Shown one piece after another: positions 16,911 to 24,876 of a stretch of 64,000 bases of DNA (positions within the stretch are counted from its first letter, which is position 1; the number at the start of each line of letters is the position of its first letter). The DNA is from Thioclava arctica. Lineage in GTDB: Bacteria > Pseudomonadota > Alphaproteobacteria > Rhodobacterales > Rhodobacteraceae. The translations under genes and the position numbers were made by a program. The notes under the pieces were generated by a model. The model was given only the letters and a program-made list of their open reading frames with translations. It was not told the DNA's origin and ran no database searches. The stretch is from NCBI RefSeq assembly GCF_040892615.1, contig NZ_JBFRYC010000013.1, positions 27,757-91,756 of the forward strand, read 5' to 3'.

Positions 16911-18650
16911 TCAGACCGGGAGACCGACGACGAAGCGTGCCCCCAATGGGTCAGACGTCAGGTCGGCATCGGTCGGGCGAATATTTTCGGCCCAGATAAC
17001 GCCGCCATGCGCCTCTACGATCTGTTTGGAGATCGCCAGACCCAACCCCGAGTGATCGCCAAACTGGCCCACCGGACGTTCCGAGTAAAAGCGCTTGAAG
17101 ACCTTGGTCAGCGCCTCTTGCGGGATGCCGGGGCCGGTATCCTCGACCACGACAAGAACGCGGTTGTCGCGCCGACGTGCCCAGACCCGCACCGCATCGC
17201 CATCCTCGCAGAACGAGGTCGCATTGGTAATCAAATTGACGAACACCTGCGCCAAGCGTGCCTCGAGACCGGAAATCTGGATTGGCTGCGCGGGAAGGTC
17301 GATGATGAAATCAACGCCTTTCTTGCGCGCCTCTTGGCCCAGATATTCCGCCAGATTGCTGACCATTTTGACGAGGTCGAACGATTCTTCTTCCTCTTTC
17401 ACCAGCTCGCTATCAAGGCGCGATGCGTTTGAAATATCGCTTACCAGACGATCGAGGCGGCGCACGTCATGTTCAATTACATCAAGCAGCTTGATACGCT
17501 GCTCTTCCTTTTTGACCATGCGCAAAGAGGCTACGGCAGAGCGCAGACTGGCGAGCGGATTCTTGATTTCATGACTCACATCGGCGGCGAATTGTTCGTT
17601 CGCATCGATCCGGTCATAGAGCGCCGCCACCATGCCGCGCATCGCGCCGGACAGCCGCCCAATTTCATCCGGGCGCCCGGTCAGATCCGGAATACGCACC
17701 CGTGCCGGAGACATCTTGCGCGCATTTTTCTCACGCCCGATTTCGGCAGCAGCAGCAAGATCCGAGATCGGATTGGCAATCGTCGACGCCAGCACAAGGC
17801 TGAGCCCAATCGACACGATGATCGCGATCACGAACATCTGGATCACCTGCTCGCGCTCGACGCTGACCAAGGCGTCGATCTGCCCGGCAATTGAGGTCAG
17901 CCCGACGACGCCTACGACCCGATCCCCTTGCCGAATGGGCGTTGCGACAGCAAAGATCGTCGCCCCTGCCGCGTTTTTCTGCGAAGAAATTTGCGTGCGT
18001 CCATTCAGAGCGGCGGGCACAATCTGGCGCACCATGTCCAACGCCGTATCGCCAGTGTCAGTGCCCGGGCGGCTAATCACATTCGAGATGCCGTTCCAGA
18101 TCCGGCTCAGAAAATCCGTTAAAAGCGTTGTGCGCCGGTCCATTTGCAGGCCGTCGACATGCTCGACCGGGGCACGATCACCGGTCGTGGTTGTGCCAAT
18201 CAGCGCCTCGCCGGGATCAAACAGGTAAAGGTCAGCGCCATCGGGAAGCTCGATCCCCGCGATGGTCGCAGCCGGATCGATGCCATCGCCCGCGGCCAGA
18301 TTGACCGGCGCGCCTTTGGGCAGTTGCGCCTCAAACACATCGGCGGCGAGCTGCGCCTCATTTACCAAGCCACTTTCACGCTGCATCACCAGCGTGTCGC
18401 GGAAGGGGTTCAAATACAGCACACCTACGACCAGAACGATCATCGCAAGCAGGTTGAAGGTGATGATCTTGCGCGCCAAAGGCGAGCGGTTCAAAGCGAT
18501 AAAACCGCGCCGGGCGCGGCCCTTGCGCAGATCTTCGTCAACCACACCTTCCGGGCCAACCCAATCTTCGCCAAGGATCACATCCCCGCCCAAAGACCTA
18601 GACTTGGTGCTGCGTGCGCGTCCCAACCCAATTCTCCCCGCGATGCTCAT
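16911..18650 (-). CDS. chvG: ChvG/ExoS-type membrane sensor histidine kinase
   Basis: A 579-residue inner-membrane sensor of envelope and acid stress in alphaproteobacteria. A basic cytoplasmic N-tail precedes a first membrane helix (about residues 62-80). A periplasmic sensor of about 190 residues, a second helix, HAMP, the HisKA box with His in ADVSHEIKNPLAS, and an HATPase domain (DTGPGIP, SGLGLAIS) follow. Its response regulator lies 12 bases upstream. Known orthologues control succinoglycan, motility and acid-response genes. Confidence 0.93.
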   Translation of the reverse strand: MSIAGRIGLGRARSTKSRSLGGDVILGEDWVGPEGVVDEDLRKGRARRGFIALNRSPLARKIITFNLLAMIVLVVGVLYLNPFRDTLVMQRESGLVNEAQLAADVFEAQLPKGAPVNLAAGDGIDPAATIAGIELPDGADLYLFDPGEALIGTTTTGDRAPVEHVDGLQMDRRTTLLTDFLSRIWNGISNVISRPGTDTGDTALDMVRQIVPAALNGRTQISSQKNAAGATIFAVATPIRQGDRVVGVVGLTSIAGQIDALVSVEREQVIQMFVIAIIVSIGLSLVLASTIANPISDLAAAAEIGREKNARKMSPARVRIPDLTGRPDEIGRLSGAMRGMVAALYDRIDANEQFAADVSHEIKNPLASLRSAVASLRMVKKEEQRIKLLDVIEHDVRRLDRLVSDISNASRLDSELVKEEEESFDLVKMVSNLAEYLGQEARKKGVDFIIDLPAQPIQISGLEARLAQVFVNLITNATSFCEDGDAVRVWARRRDNRVLVVVEDTGPGIPQEALTKVFKRFYSERPVGQFGDHSGLGLAISKQIVEAHGGVIWAENIRPTDADLTSDPLGARFVVGLPV

Positions 18651-18662
18651 ACGCGCCTCACG

Positions 18663-19364
18663 TCATTCTTCATTATAGCGATAGCCGATGCCATAGAGCG
18701 TCTCGATGGCCGAAAACTCATCATCAGCAGAGCGCATTTTCTTGCGCAAACGCTTGATATGGCTGTCAATTGTTCGGTCATCGACATAGACCTGATCGTC
18801 ATAAGCCACGTCCATCAATTGATCGCGCGACTTCACGAACCCGGGCCGTTGCGCGAGTGCCTGAAGCAACAAGAACTCAGTCACCGTCAAGGTAACATCA
18901 TTGCCTTTCCAAGTCACAGCATGACGCAGCGGATCCATTTCCAACCCGCCACGCACCATGACCTTGGTCTCTTCGGTGGTTGCGACTTCGCCAGTGCTGA
19001 TCGCATCCTGACGGCGCAGAAGTGAGCGGATCCGTTCGACCAAAAGGCGCTGCGAGAATGGCTTTTTAACGTAGTCATCCGCACCCATGCGCAGACCCAA
19101 AACCTCGTCGATCTCATCATCTTTCGAGGTCAGAAAAATCACCGGCATCGCGGTCTTCTGGCGCAGCTTTTGCAAAAGCTCCATCCCGTCCATCCGCGGC
19201 ATTTTGATATCCAGTACGGCCATATCCGGTAGGCGCTTGTTAAACGCGTCGAATGCGGCCTGACCGTCATTATAAGTCTCGACCTCGTATCCCTCGGCCT
19301 CAAGTGTCATCGACACCGAAGTCAGAATATTGCGATCATCGTCGACCAGAGCGATCCTTGACAT
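18663..19364 (-). CDS. chvI: ChvI-type OmpR-family response regulator
   Basis: A 233-residue regulator. The receiver domain has the acidic pocket ALVDDDRN and phosphoacceptor Asp in VLDIKMPRMDG, with Lys in VKKPFS. The C-terminal winged helix shows RTIDSHIKRLRKKM and ends ETLYGIGYRYNEE. It heads the chvI-chvG-hprK-rapZ-EIIA-HPr unit and is divergent from pckA, a gene order conserved in many alphaproteobacteria. Confidence 0.95.
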   Translation of the reverse strand: MSRIALVDDDRNILTSVSMTLEAEGYEVETYNDGQAAFDAFNKRLPDMAVLDIKMPRMDGMELLQKLRQKTAMPVIFLTSKDDEIDEVLGLRMGADDYVKKPFSQRLLVERIRSLLRRQDAISTGEVATTEETKVMVRGGLEMDPLRHAVTWKGNDVTLTVTEFLLLQALAQRPGFVKSRDQLMDVAYDDQVYVDDRTIDSHIKRLRKKMRSADDEFSAIETLYGIGYRYNEE

Positions 19365-19707
19365 GCCCGTTCCCTCATTGCTGCTCTTTTGTTATTGGCC
19401 ACATCATCTGCATTTGACGGACGCAAATCAACCAAGATGTGCGAATCACACCCGTTTCCCGAATCATCTGAGTCGAAAAAACCGAAGGTTTGACTAATTT
19501 ACCTCACCTTGAGGCGACATTTTGCGATGGTGGCGCTAAACCTGCAAATGGTTGCGCTAACTGCGCCAATGCTTCCTGTTCCATCATGAAATTGTCATGC
19601 TATAGGCGAGCCATCCGGGTAACATTGTTGCTTGGATCGGCACCCCGAGGCCCCGGGATGCCGGGAGGAACCCAATGAACGCCGCACGACGGCATGGGGA
19701 GCGAAAA
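19365..19707. other. Divergent chvI-pckA intergenic region
   Basis: About 340 bases without a gene, holding the promoters of both chvI and pckA. It contains two imperfect direct repeats (described separately). The pckA ribosome sites lie at its right edge. I see no further confident element. Confidence 0.55.
19523..19560 (+). repeat. Tandem direct repeat upstream of pckA
   Basis: TGCGATGGTGGCGCTAA (19523-19539) and TGCAAATGGTTGCGCTAA (19543-19560) are near-copies spaced about 20 bases apart, roughly two helical turns. That geometry suits an operator for a dimeric activator or repressor of pckA or chvI. The regulator is not identified. Confidence 0.45.
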
Positions 19708-21306
19708 ATGGACATCGGACGTGTAAACCCGGCGAAACGCCTTGAAGATCAAGGAATCGAAGGTCTGGGAAATGTCTATTATAACTTGCTGGAACCAGCC
19801 CTGATCGAAGAAGCGATCAAGCGCGACGAAGGCACATTGGGCAAAGGCGGGGCGTTTTACTGCACCACCGGCGCTCATACCGGGCGCTCGCCCAAAGACA
19901 AATTCGTCGTACGCACGCCCGGCGTGGAAGATACGATCTGGTGGGAAAACAACCAGCCGATGGAGCCCGAGGCGTTTGATCGTCTCCATGCCGACATGCT
20001 TGCCCATCTTAAGGGTCGCGACATGTTCGTTGAGGACCTGTATGGCGGGGCCGATCCTGCGCATCGCCTTGATGTGCGCCTTGTCGCCGAATTGGCTTGG
20101 CACGGTCTGTTCATGCGCACGATGCTGCGCCGCCCCGAGCGCGCCGAGTTGGACGGGTTCAGCCCCGAGTGGACGATCATCAACTGCCCCAGCTTCAAGG
20201 CCGATCCTGCACGTCATGGCTGCCGCTCGGAAACGGTGATTGCGCTCAATTTCGATCAGAAGATCATCTTGATCGGTAACACCGCCTACGCGGGTGAGAA
20301 CAAAAAGGGCGTCTTCTCGCTGCTCAACTACATCCTACCCGGCAAGGGTGTGATGGCGATGCATTGCTCGGCCAACCACGCGATTGGCGATCCCGACGAT
20401 GCGGCTGTGTTCTTTGGCCTGTCGGGCACCGGCAAAACCACGCTGTCGGCTGATCCCTCGCGCATCCTGATTGGCGATGACGAACATGGCTGGTCCGAAA
20501 AAGGCATCTTCAACTTTGAGGGTGGCTGCTATGCCAAGACGATCAATCTGAGCAAAGAGGCCGAGCCCGAAATCTACGCCACCTGTTCGATGTTTGGCAC
20601 CGTGGTTGAAAACATGGTCTATGACGCTGAAACGCTGGAGCTGGACTTCGAGGACAACTCGCTGACCGACAACATGCGCTGCGCCTATCCACTGCACTAC
20701 ATTTCGAACGCGTCGCCGACGTCTTTGGGTGGTGAGCCGAAAAACGTCATCATGCTGACCTGTGATGCCTATGGCGTGCTGCCTCCGATCGCGCGACTGA
20801 CCCCGGCGCAGGCGATGTATCATTTCCTGTCGGGCTTTACCTCGAAGACGCCAGGCACCGAAGTGGGCGTGACCGAGCCGCTGCCGACCTTCTCGACCTG
20901 TTTTGGCGCGCCCTTCATGCCGCGCCGCCCTGAGGTATACGGCAAACTGCTGCAAGAGAAGATCCACAATACTGGTGCGTCGTGCTGGTTGGTTAACACT
21001 GGCTGGACCGGTGGTGCGTTTGGCACCGGGTCGCGGATGCCTATCCGGGCAACCCGCGCGCTGCTGACGGCGGCCCTTGATGGTTCGCTGCATGACGTCG
21101 AGTTCCGCAAAGACGTGAATTTCGGGTTTGACGTTCCTGTCGCGGTCAACGGTGTGTCTGATGTGCTGCTCGATCCGCGCCGCACTTGGGATGACGGAGC
21201 CGCTTATGACGCACAAGCCGCAAAGCTGGTGCAGATGTTTGCCGACAACTTTGCGCAATATGTGCCCTATATCGACGAAGACGTGAAAGCCGCCGCAATC
21301 GGCTGA
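19708..21306 (+). CDS. pckA: Phosphoenolpyruvate carboxykinase (ATP)
   Basis: Gluconeogenic enzyme converting oxaloacetate and ATP to phosphoenolpyruvate, CO2 and ADP. The 532-residue length matches the family. Kinase-1a motif GLSGTGKTTLS, kinase-2 GDDEHGWSEKG and metal/substrate-site FEGGCYAKT are all present. Two candidate starts each have a ribosome site: ATG 19675 (GGGAGGA) and ATG 19708 (GGGGAG). I prefer 19708 because relatives begin close to xxGRVNPxxxLEDQGI. It has its own terminator downstream. Confidence 0.97.
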   Translation: MDIGRVNPAKRLEDQGIEGLGNVYYNLLEPALIEEAIKRDEGTLGKGGAFYCTTGAHTGRSPKDKFVVRTPGVEDTIWWENNQPMEPEAFDRLHADMLAHLKGRDMFVEDLYGGADPAHRLDVRLVAELAWHGLFMRTMLRRPERAELDGFSPEWTIINCPSFKADPARHGCRSETVIALNFDQKIILIGNTAYAGENKKGVFSLLNYILPGKGVMAMHCSANHAIGDPDDAAVFFGLSGTGKTTLSADPSRILIGDDEHGWSEKGIFNFEGGCYAKTINLSKEAEPEIYATCSMFGTVVENMVYDAETLELDFEDNSLTDNMRCAYPLHYISNASPTSLGGEPKNVIMLTCDAYGVLPPIARLTPAQAMYHFLSGFTSKTPGTEVGVTEPLPTFSTCFGAPFMPRRPEVYGKLLQEKIHNTGASCWLVNTGWTGGAFGTGSRMPIRATRALLTAALDGSLHDVEFRKDVNFGFDVPVAVNGVSDVLLDPRRTWDDGAAYDAQAAKLVQMFADNFAQYVPYIDEDVKAAAIG

Positions 21307-21380
21307 CACAAAGGCGGGCGAATAAAAAAGGCCGGGCAAAACGCCTGAGGCATTTTGCACTGTTGGACATAGACCTATCC

Positions 21381-21411
21381 AACCTGTCGGCCTTCGGGTC
21401 GGCAGGTTTTT
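21381..21411 (+). terminator. Terminator of pckA
   Basis: A 12-bp stem (21381-21392 with 21397-21408, two wobbles) closed by a stable TTCG tetraloop and followed by T residues, 75 bases after the pckA stop. Confidence 0.85.
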
Positions 21412-21680
21412 GATTTTCGGTCATATTTCCGGCTGATTTTACTGATTTAGAGGATACTCCTGTGGGAAGCTCGACCTTCCCGCGCGAAGGAGCCATTTTG
21501 CTCTTTGATGTCCTGTGCAGCCAAAACGGCCAATATCGGAGGCAGTGCAAGACTTTGACCCAGCAGACAAAAGGATCAAACGCGTTGCAGAGCCTCAAAA
21601 ACCTAACGCTTGCACAATATTGCCCCGCAGTGCCGGGAAAAACATACTTGAACTGCTACGGGGATCCTGACTTCGGCGCG

Positions 21681-22367
21681 ATGCGCATGCTGGGTCGGTT
21701 CACAATGATTATACTATGTGGGCTTTTAGCCGGCTGTCCGGTGATCGCGCAAACCGCGCAGACGGTAGAGCTTTCGACGCGAACCTTTTGGCTCGGCGAA
21801 GTGCCCAATACGATGAGCGTAGACCCGCCCTTCTTCGCGCCGCGGCGGGTTCAGTGGATCGAAAAGATCATAGAAGCAGACCCAGTGCTCAAGGACACAG
21901 TCATCCATGTCGAACTCGCGTTGCTTCCAGCGTCGAAGAATGCGGAGGCAATCAATATGTATTACGCACCCCTCCGCCGCGATAGACTTGACCCGCGCTA
22001 CGACCTGCCGGGCTACCTTATCTTTGGCTCTCCTGTCTCGGTCGCTGATCCGACAAGACTCCCCAACAGGCTGCACTATATTCCCCAATCGCCCGACGCC
22101 GGATTCGACGTTACTTGCAGCGTCGATAACCTGCGCGAAAAGATGAGGCTCTGTATCGTTTACGCGACCTATCCGCCAGACGATGGCATCCGCCTCAAGG
22201 CGCGGCTCTATTTTCCGAAAGACCCTGCCACGCGGCCCGGCTATTTCCGTGAAGTCGCCGAACGGATGCGCGATCTGGTCTACTGCCTAGATGTGACTGA
22301 TGACCTGGTCGATGTGCAGAAAGACCGCCCTTCGTTGACTGGGTGCCGGCCTGACGTCAACTCGTAA
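21681..22367 (+). CDS. Unknown exported protein
   Basis: A 228-residue protein that I do not recognise. The start at ATG 21681 (or 21687) gives a hydrophobic export signal, FTMIILCGLLAGC, whose LAGC could be a lipobox with Cys18; cleavage after AQTAQ by signal peptidase I is the alternative. The mature part has scattered cysteines (FDVTCSVD, RLCIVY, DLVYCLD, TGCRPD) that could form two disulfides in the periplasm. The frame is open upstream to 21462, but those codons are not protein-like. No operon partner. Confidence 0.6.
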   Translation: MRMLGRFTMIILCGLLAGCPVIAQTAQTVELSTRTFWLGEVPNTMSVDPPFFAPRRVQWIEKIIEADPVLKDTVIHVELALLPASKNAEAINMYYAPLRRDRLDPRYDLPGYLIFGSPVSVADPTRLPNRLHYIPQSPDAGFDVTCSVDNLREKMRLCIVYATYPPDDGIRLKARLYFPKDPATRPGYFREVAERMRDLVYCLDVTDDLVDVQKDRPSLTGCRPDVNS

Positions 22368-22740
22368 GGATGTCTGGTAATCCGCTTAATGAAGCAGTGG
22401 AAGAAGTGGCCCCGGACGGAGATCACAGGGCGCATAGAGGTGGCTGGTGCCGAAGCATGTGATGGCTTCACCGTCAGATCCCTGCCGCGCAGCGCGACCA
22501 ATCTGCTCTGCCCGCGGCGCAGCAACTTGGCGTCAATGTAAAAAAGACGCGACTTCGCTGCGAGCAGATGGCGAGAAAACTCGAGGTCACATTTGGGCTC
22601 TGAGCAGGGTTCAGACCCTGACGATGGCAACCGCTAAAATAGCATGGGTGACGATGAAAATCGCCGTCCATGTCCTACAGTGCGAGCTGCCTCACAAAAC
22701 GCCCCGGCCTTTTCCCATTTCAGATCACATCCGAGCGCGA
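22368..22740. other. Intergenic stretch without a supported gene
   Basis: About 370 bases between the unknown exported protein and the convergent small exported protein. Open frames on both strands lack ribosome sites and family resemblance. I see no RNA gene or repeat. Confidence 0.4.
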
Positions 22741-23082
22741 TCAGTCGACTTTGACGCCGACGCGGCTGGCCTGAAAAATCTTGATTTCAGTGCCGGGCTT
22801 CACCGCGGTCGCAAGCACTTGGCGCCCTTCGATTTGACCGCCGCAACGCTGGCTGTTCAGCGCGCCAACACCACCATCGGAATAGACGACCAGCTTTGAG
22901 TCCGGCAGGAGCGCTTCGATGTCTTTGAAGCTTGGCGCAGGGCCGTTGCAATCGCCGCCGATATAGCTGGCAAGCACTTTGCTTTCGCCGAGTTTGAGTT
23001 TCTCAACATGACCGGCCTGCGCAATCGCAGGCATGCCAAGCAATGACAGGGCACAGACACCCCAAGAGATGGTGCGTTTCAT
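22741..23082 (-). CDS. Small periplasmic protein of unknown function
   Basis: A 113-residue protein with a clear signal peptide (MKRTISWGVCALSLLGMPAIAQAG, cleavage after AQA). AGGAGC lies eight bases before the ATG, so the start is solid. The mature part has two cysteines (GGDCNG and QRCGGQ) likely to pair. Its C-terminal half reads like a small beta-rich domain. I do not recognise a family. Confidence 0.75.
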   Translation of the reverse strand: MKRTISWGVCALSLLGMPAIAQAGHVEKLKLGESKVLASYIGGDCNGPAPSFKDIEALLPDSKLVVYSDGGVGALNSQRCGGQIEGRQVLATAVKPGTEIKIFQASRVGVKVD

Positions 23083-23274
23083 GTTCGCTCCTAAAATATC
23101 GTAACTCCCTGCGTGGGCACATGGCGTGACTCGGCGCGTGTGTCCAGTTCATGCTGCTATGCAGAAAAAGCATATCTCTCTCATATCAAATAATTGTAGG
23201 GGCACGCGCGGCCATTTGCTGCATCTGCAACGCCACACTTCCCTAACGCCCTGATCCACCTACATTGCACTCAT

Positions 23275-24873
23275 ATGGAACGAGACCTGATTCATTTGGT
23301 CCTATGGGCCCTATTGGCGGGCGTGATCGTGTTGATCGCGCTGACACTGATCGCTGCGCGGCTGTCACATCGCCGCCCGCGTGGCCCATTTGCGCAGGCG
23401 CAGACCCTGATCGCACCCGAAAGTGGCGCGGTAGCGCGGGCGCTGCAGCCGCGTCTCGCCAACGCCCCCGCCGAGAAAACGGCGGTGCAGGTGCTGACCG
23501 ATCCGATTGACGCCCTCGCGGCGCGACTGGAGTTGATCGGTGCCGCCGAGGTCTCGCTCGATCTGCAATATTACCTCTGGCAGAACGATACCGCAGGGGC
23601 GCTGATGCTTGGGGCCATGCGCAAGGCAGCCGCGCGGGGGGTGCGGGTGCGGCTGTTGATTGATGACAATGGCACCGCGGGGATGGATCGCATTTTGGCC
23701 GCACTCGATCAGATGCCAAATATCCAAGTGCGGCTGTTCAACCCGTTTCCGTTGCGGCGCGCGCGCGTGCTTGGCTATCTGTCTGATTTCTATCGCCTCA
23801 ATCGCCGGATGCATAATAAAGCCATGATCGTGGATGGTCGGATTGCGATTTTGGGGGGGCGCAATATCGGCAGTGACTATTTCGATCCACGCTCGGAAAC
23901 CGGACTCTATATGGATCTGGATGTGGCCGTTTCGGGCCCCATTTTGGCGACAACATGTGATCAATTCGATCTCTATTGGAACGCACATTCCGCGATCCCG
24001 GCGCATCTGATGCTTGGGACGTGTCCCGAGGCCGAAGCGAAGGCCCTTTTGCGCGATGAAAAAAACCGCCTGAGCTCCCCCGAGGTCTGCGCCTATCGCG
24101 ACATGCTGAGCGAGCCCGAGCGCGCGCACCGCATCCTTGACCCCGAGGCAGAGGTGATCCTTGCCGAAGCTCAGTTGATCTATGATCACCCTGCCAAGAT
24201 CCGAGGCATGATGCGCGGGCGCAAATTGCTGTGGCAATATCTGATTCGCGCTTTGGGCCAACCCAAGCAGGAATTGGTGTTGATCACCCCCTATCTCGTA
24301 CCGACGCGCGCTGGCGTGCGGTTTCTGCGCCGGGTTGCGCGCACGGGCGTGGCGATCAAGGTGCTCACGAATTCCTATTCCGCGACCGACGTGCCGATCG
24401 TGCATTCGGGTTACGCGCATCGCCGCCGCGCAATGCTGCGCGCCGGGCTTGAGATTTACGAATACGCGCCTGATGCGCAGGCCGAACACGCGCGCGGGAT
24501 GCGCCCAGGGCAATTCATGGGCAGCGCGATCAAGGGCACCTCGCCGTTCTCGCGCAACAAGCTGCATGCCAAGGTTTTTGCTGTGGATCGCGCGCGGGTG
24601 TTTATCGGCTCGTTCAACCTTGATCCGCGCTCGATGCGGTTAAATACCGAACTGGGCGTGGTGATCGCCGCGCCCGAAATCGCCGCGCAGATTTCCGACA
24701 GTTTCGCGCAGTTCATCCCCGAACGGGCGTGGCGGGTGCGGCTGGGCCGGGCGCAGCAACTGCGCTGGTCGCGCCCCGGCCAGCCCGAGTTGAAGCGTGA
24801 GCCCGGCGTGCCCTGGACGCATCGCGTGTTTCTGGCGATTGCCCAGCGCCTGCCGATCGAATGGATGCTGTAG
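23275..24873 (+). CDS. ClsC-like phospholipase D family protein (probable cardiolipin synthase)
   Basis: A 532-residue protein with an N-terminal membrane anchor (about residues 6-28) and two PLD half-sites: HNKAMIVDGRIAILGGRN and HAKVFAVDRARVFIGSFN, each giving the HxK(x4)D catalytic set. That layout fits YmdC/ClsC, which makes cardiolipin from phosphatidylglycerol and phosphatidylethanolamine. No ClsC partner (YmdB) is adjacent. The ribosome site is weak. It ends in TAG four bases from the convergent rnr stop. Confidence 0.85.
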   Translation: MERDLIHLVLWALLAGVIVLIALTLIAARLSHRRPRGPFAQAQTLIAPESGAVARALQPRLANAPAEKTAVQVLTDPIDALAARLELIGAAEVSLDLQYYLWQNDTAGALMLGAMRKAAARGVRVRLLIDDNGTAGMDRILAALDQMPNIQVRLFNPFPLRRARVLGYLSDFYRLNRRMHNKAMIVDGRIAILGGRNIGSDYFDPRSETGLYMDLDVAVSGPILATTCDQFDLYWNAHSAIPAHLMLGTCPEAEAKALLRDEKNRLSSPEVCAYRDMLSEPERAHRILDPEAEVILAEAQLIYDHPAKIRGMMRGRKLLWQYLIRALGQPKQELVLITPYLVPTRAGVRFLRRVARTGVAIKVLTNSYSATDVPIVHSGYAHRRRAMLRAGLEIYEYAPDAQAEHARGMRPGQFMGSAIKGTSPFSRNKLHAKVFAVDRARVFIGSFNLDPRSMRLNTELGVVIAAPEIAAQISDSFAQFIPERAWRVRLGRAQQLRWSRPGQPELKREPGVPWTHRVFLAIAQRLPIEWML

Positions 24874-24876
24874 CGC

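Noticed and set aside
22280..22630. A 116-codon minus-strand frame after the unknown exported protein
   Set aside because: It overlaps the 3' end of that gene, has no ribosome site and its composition is not protein-like.
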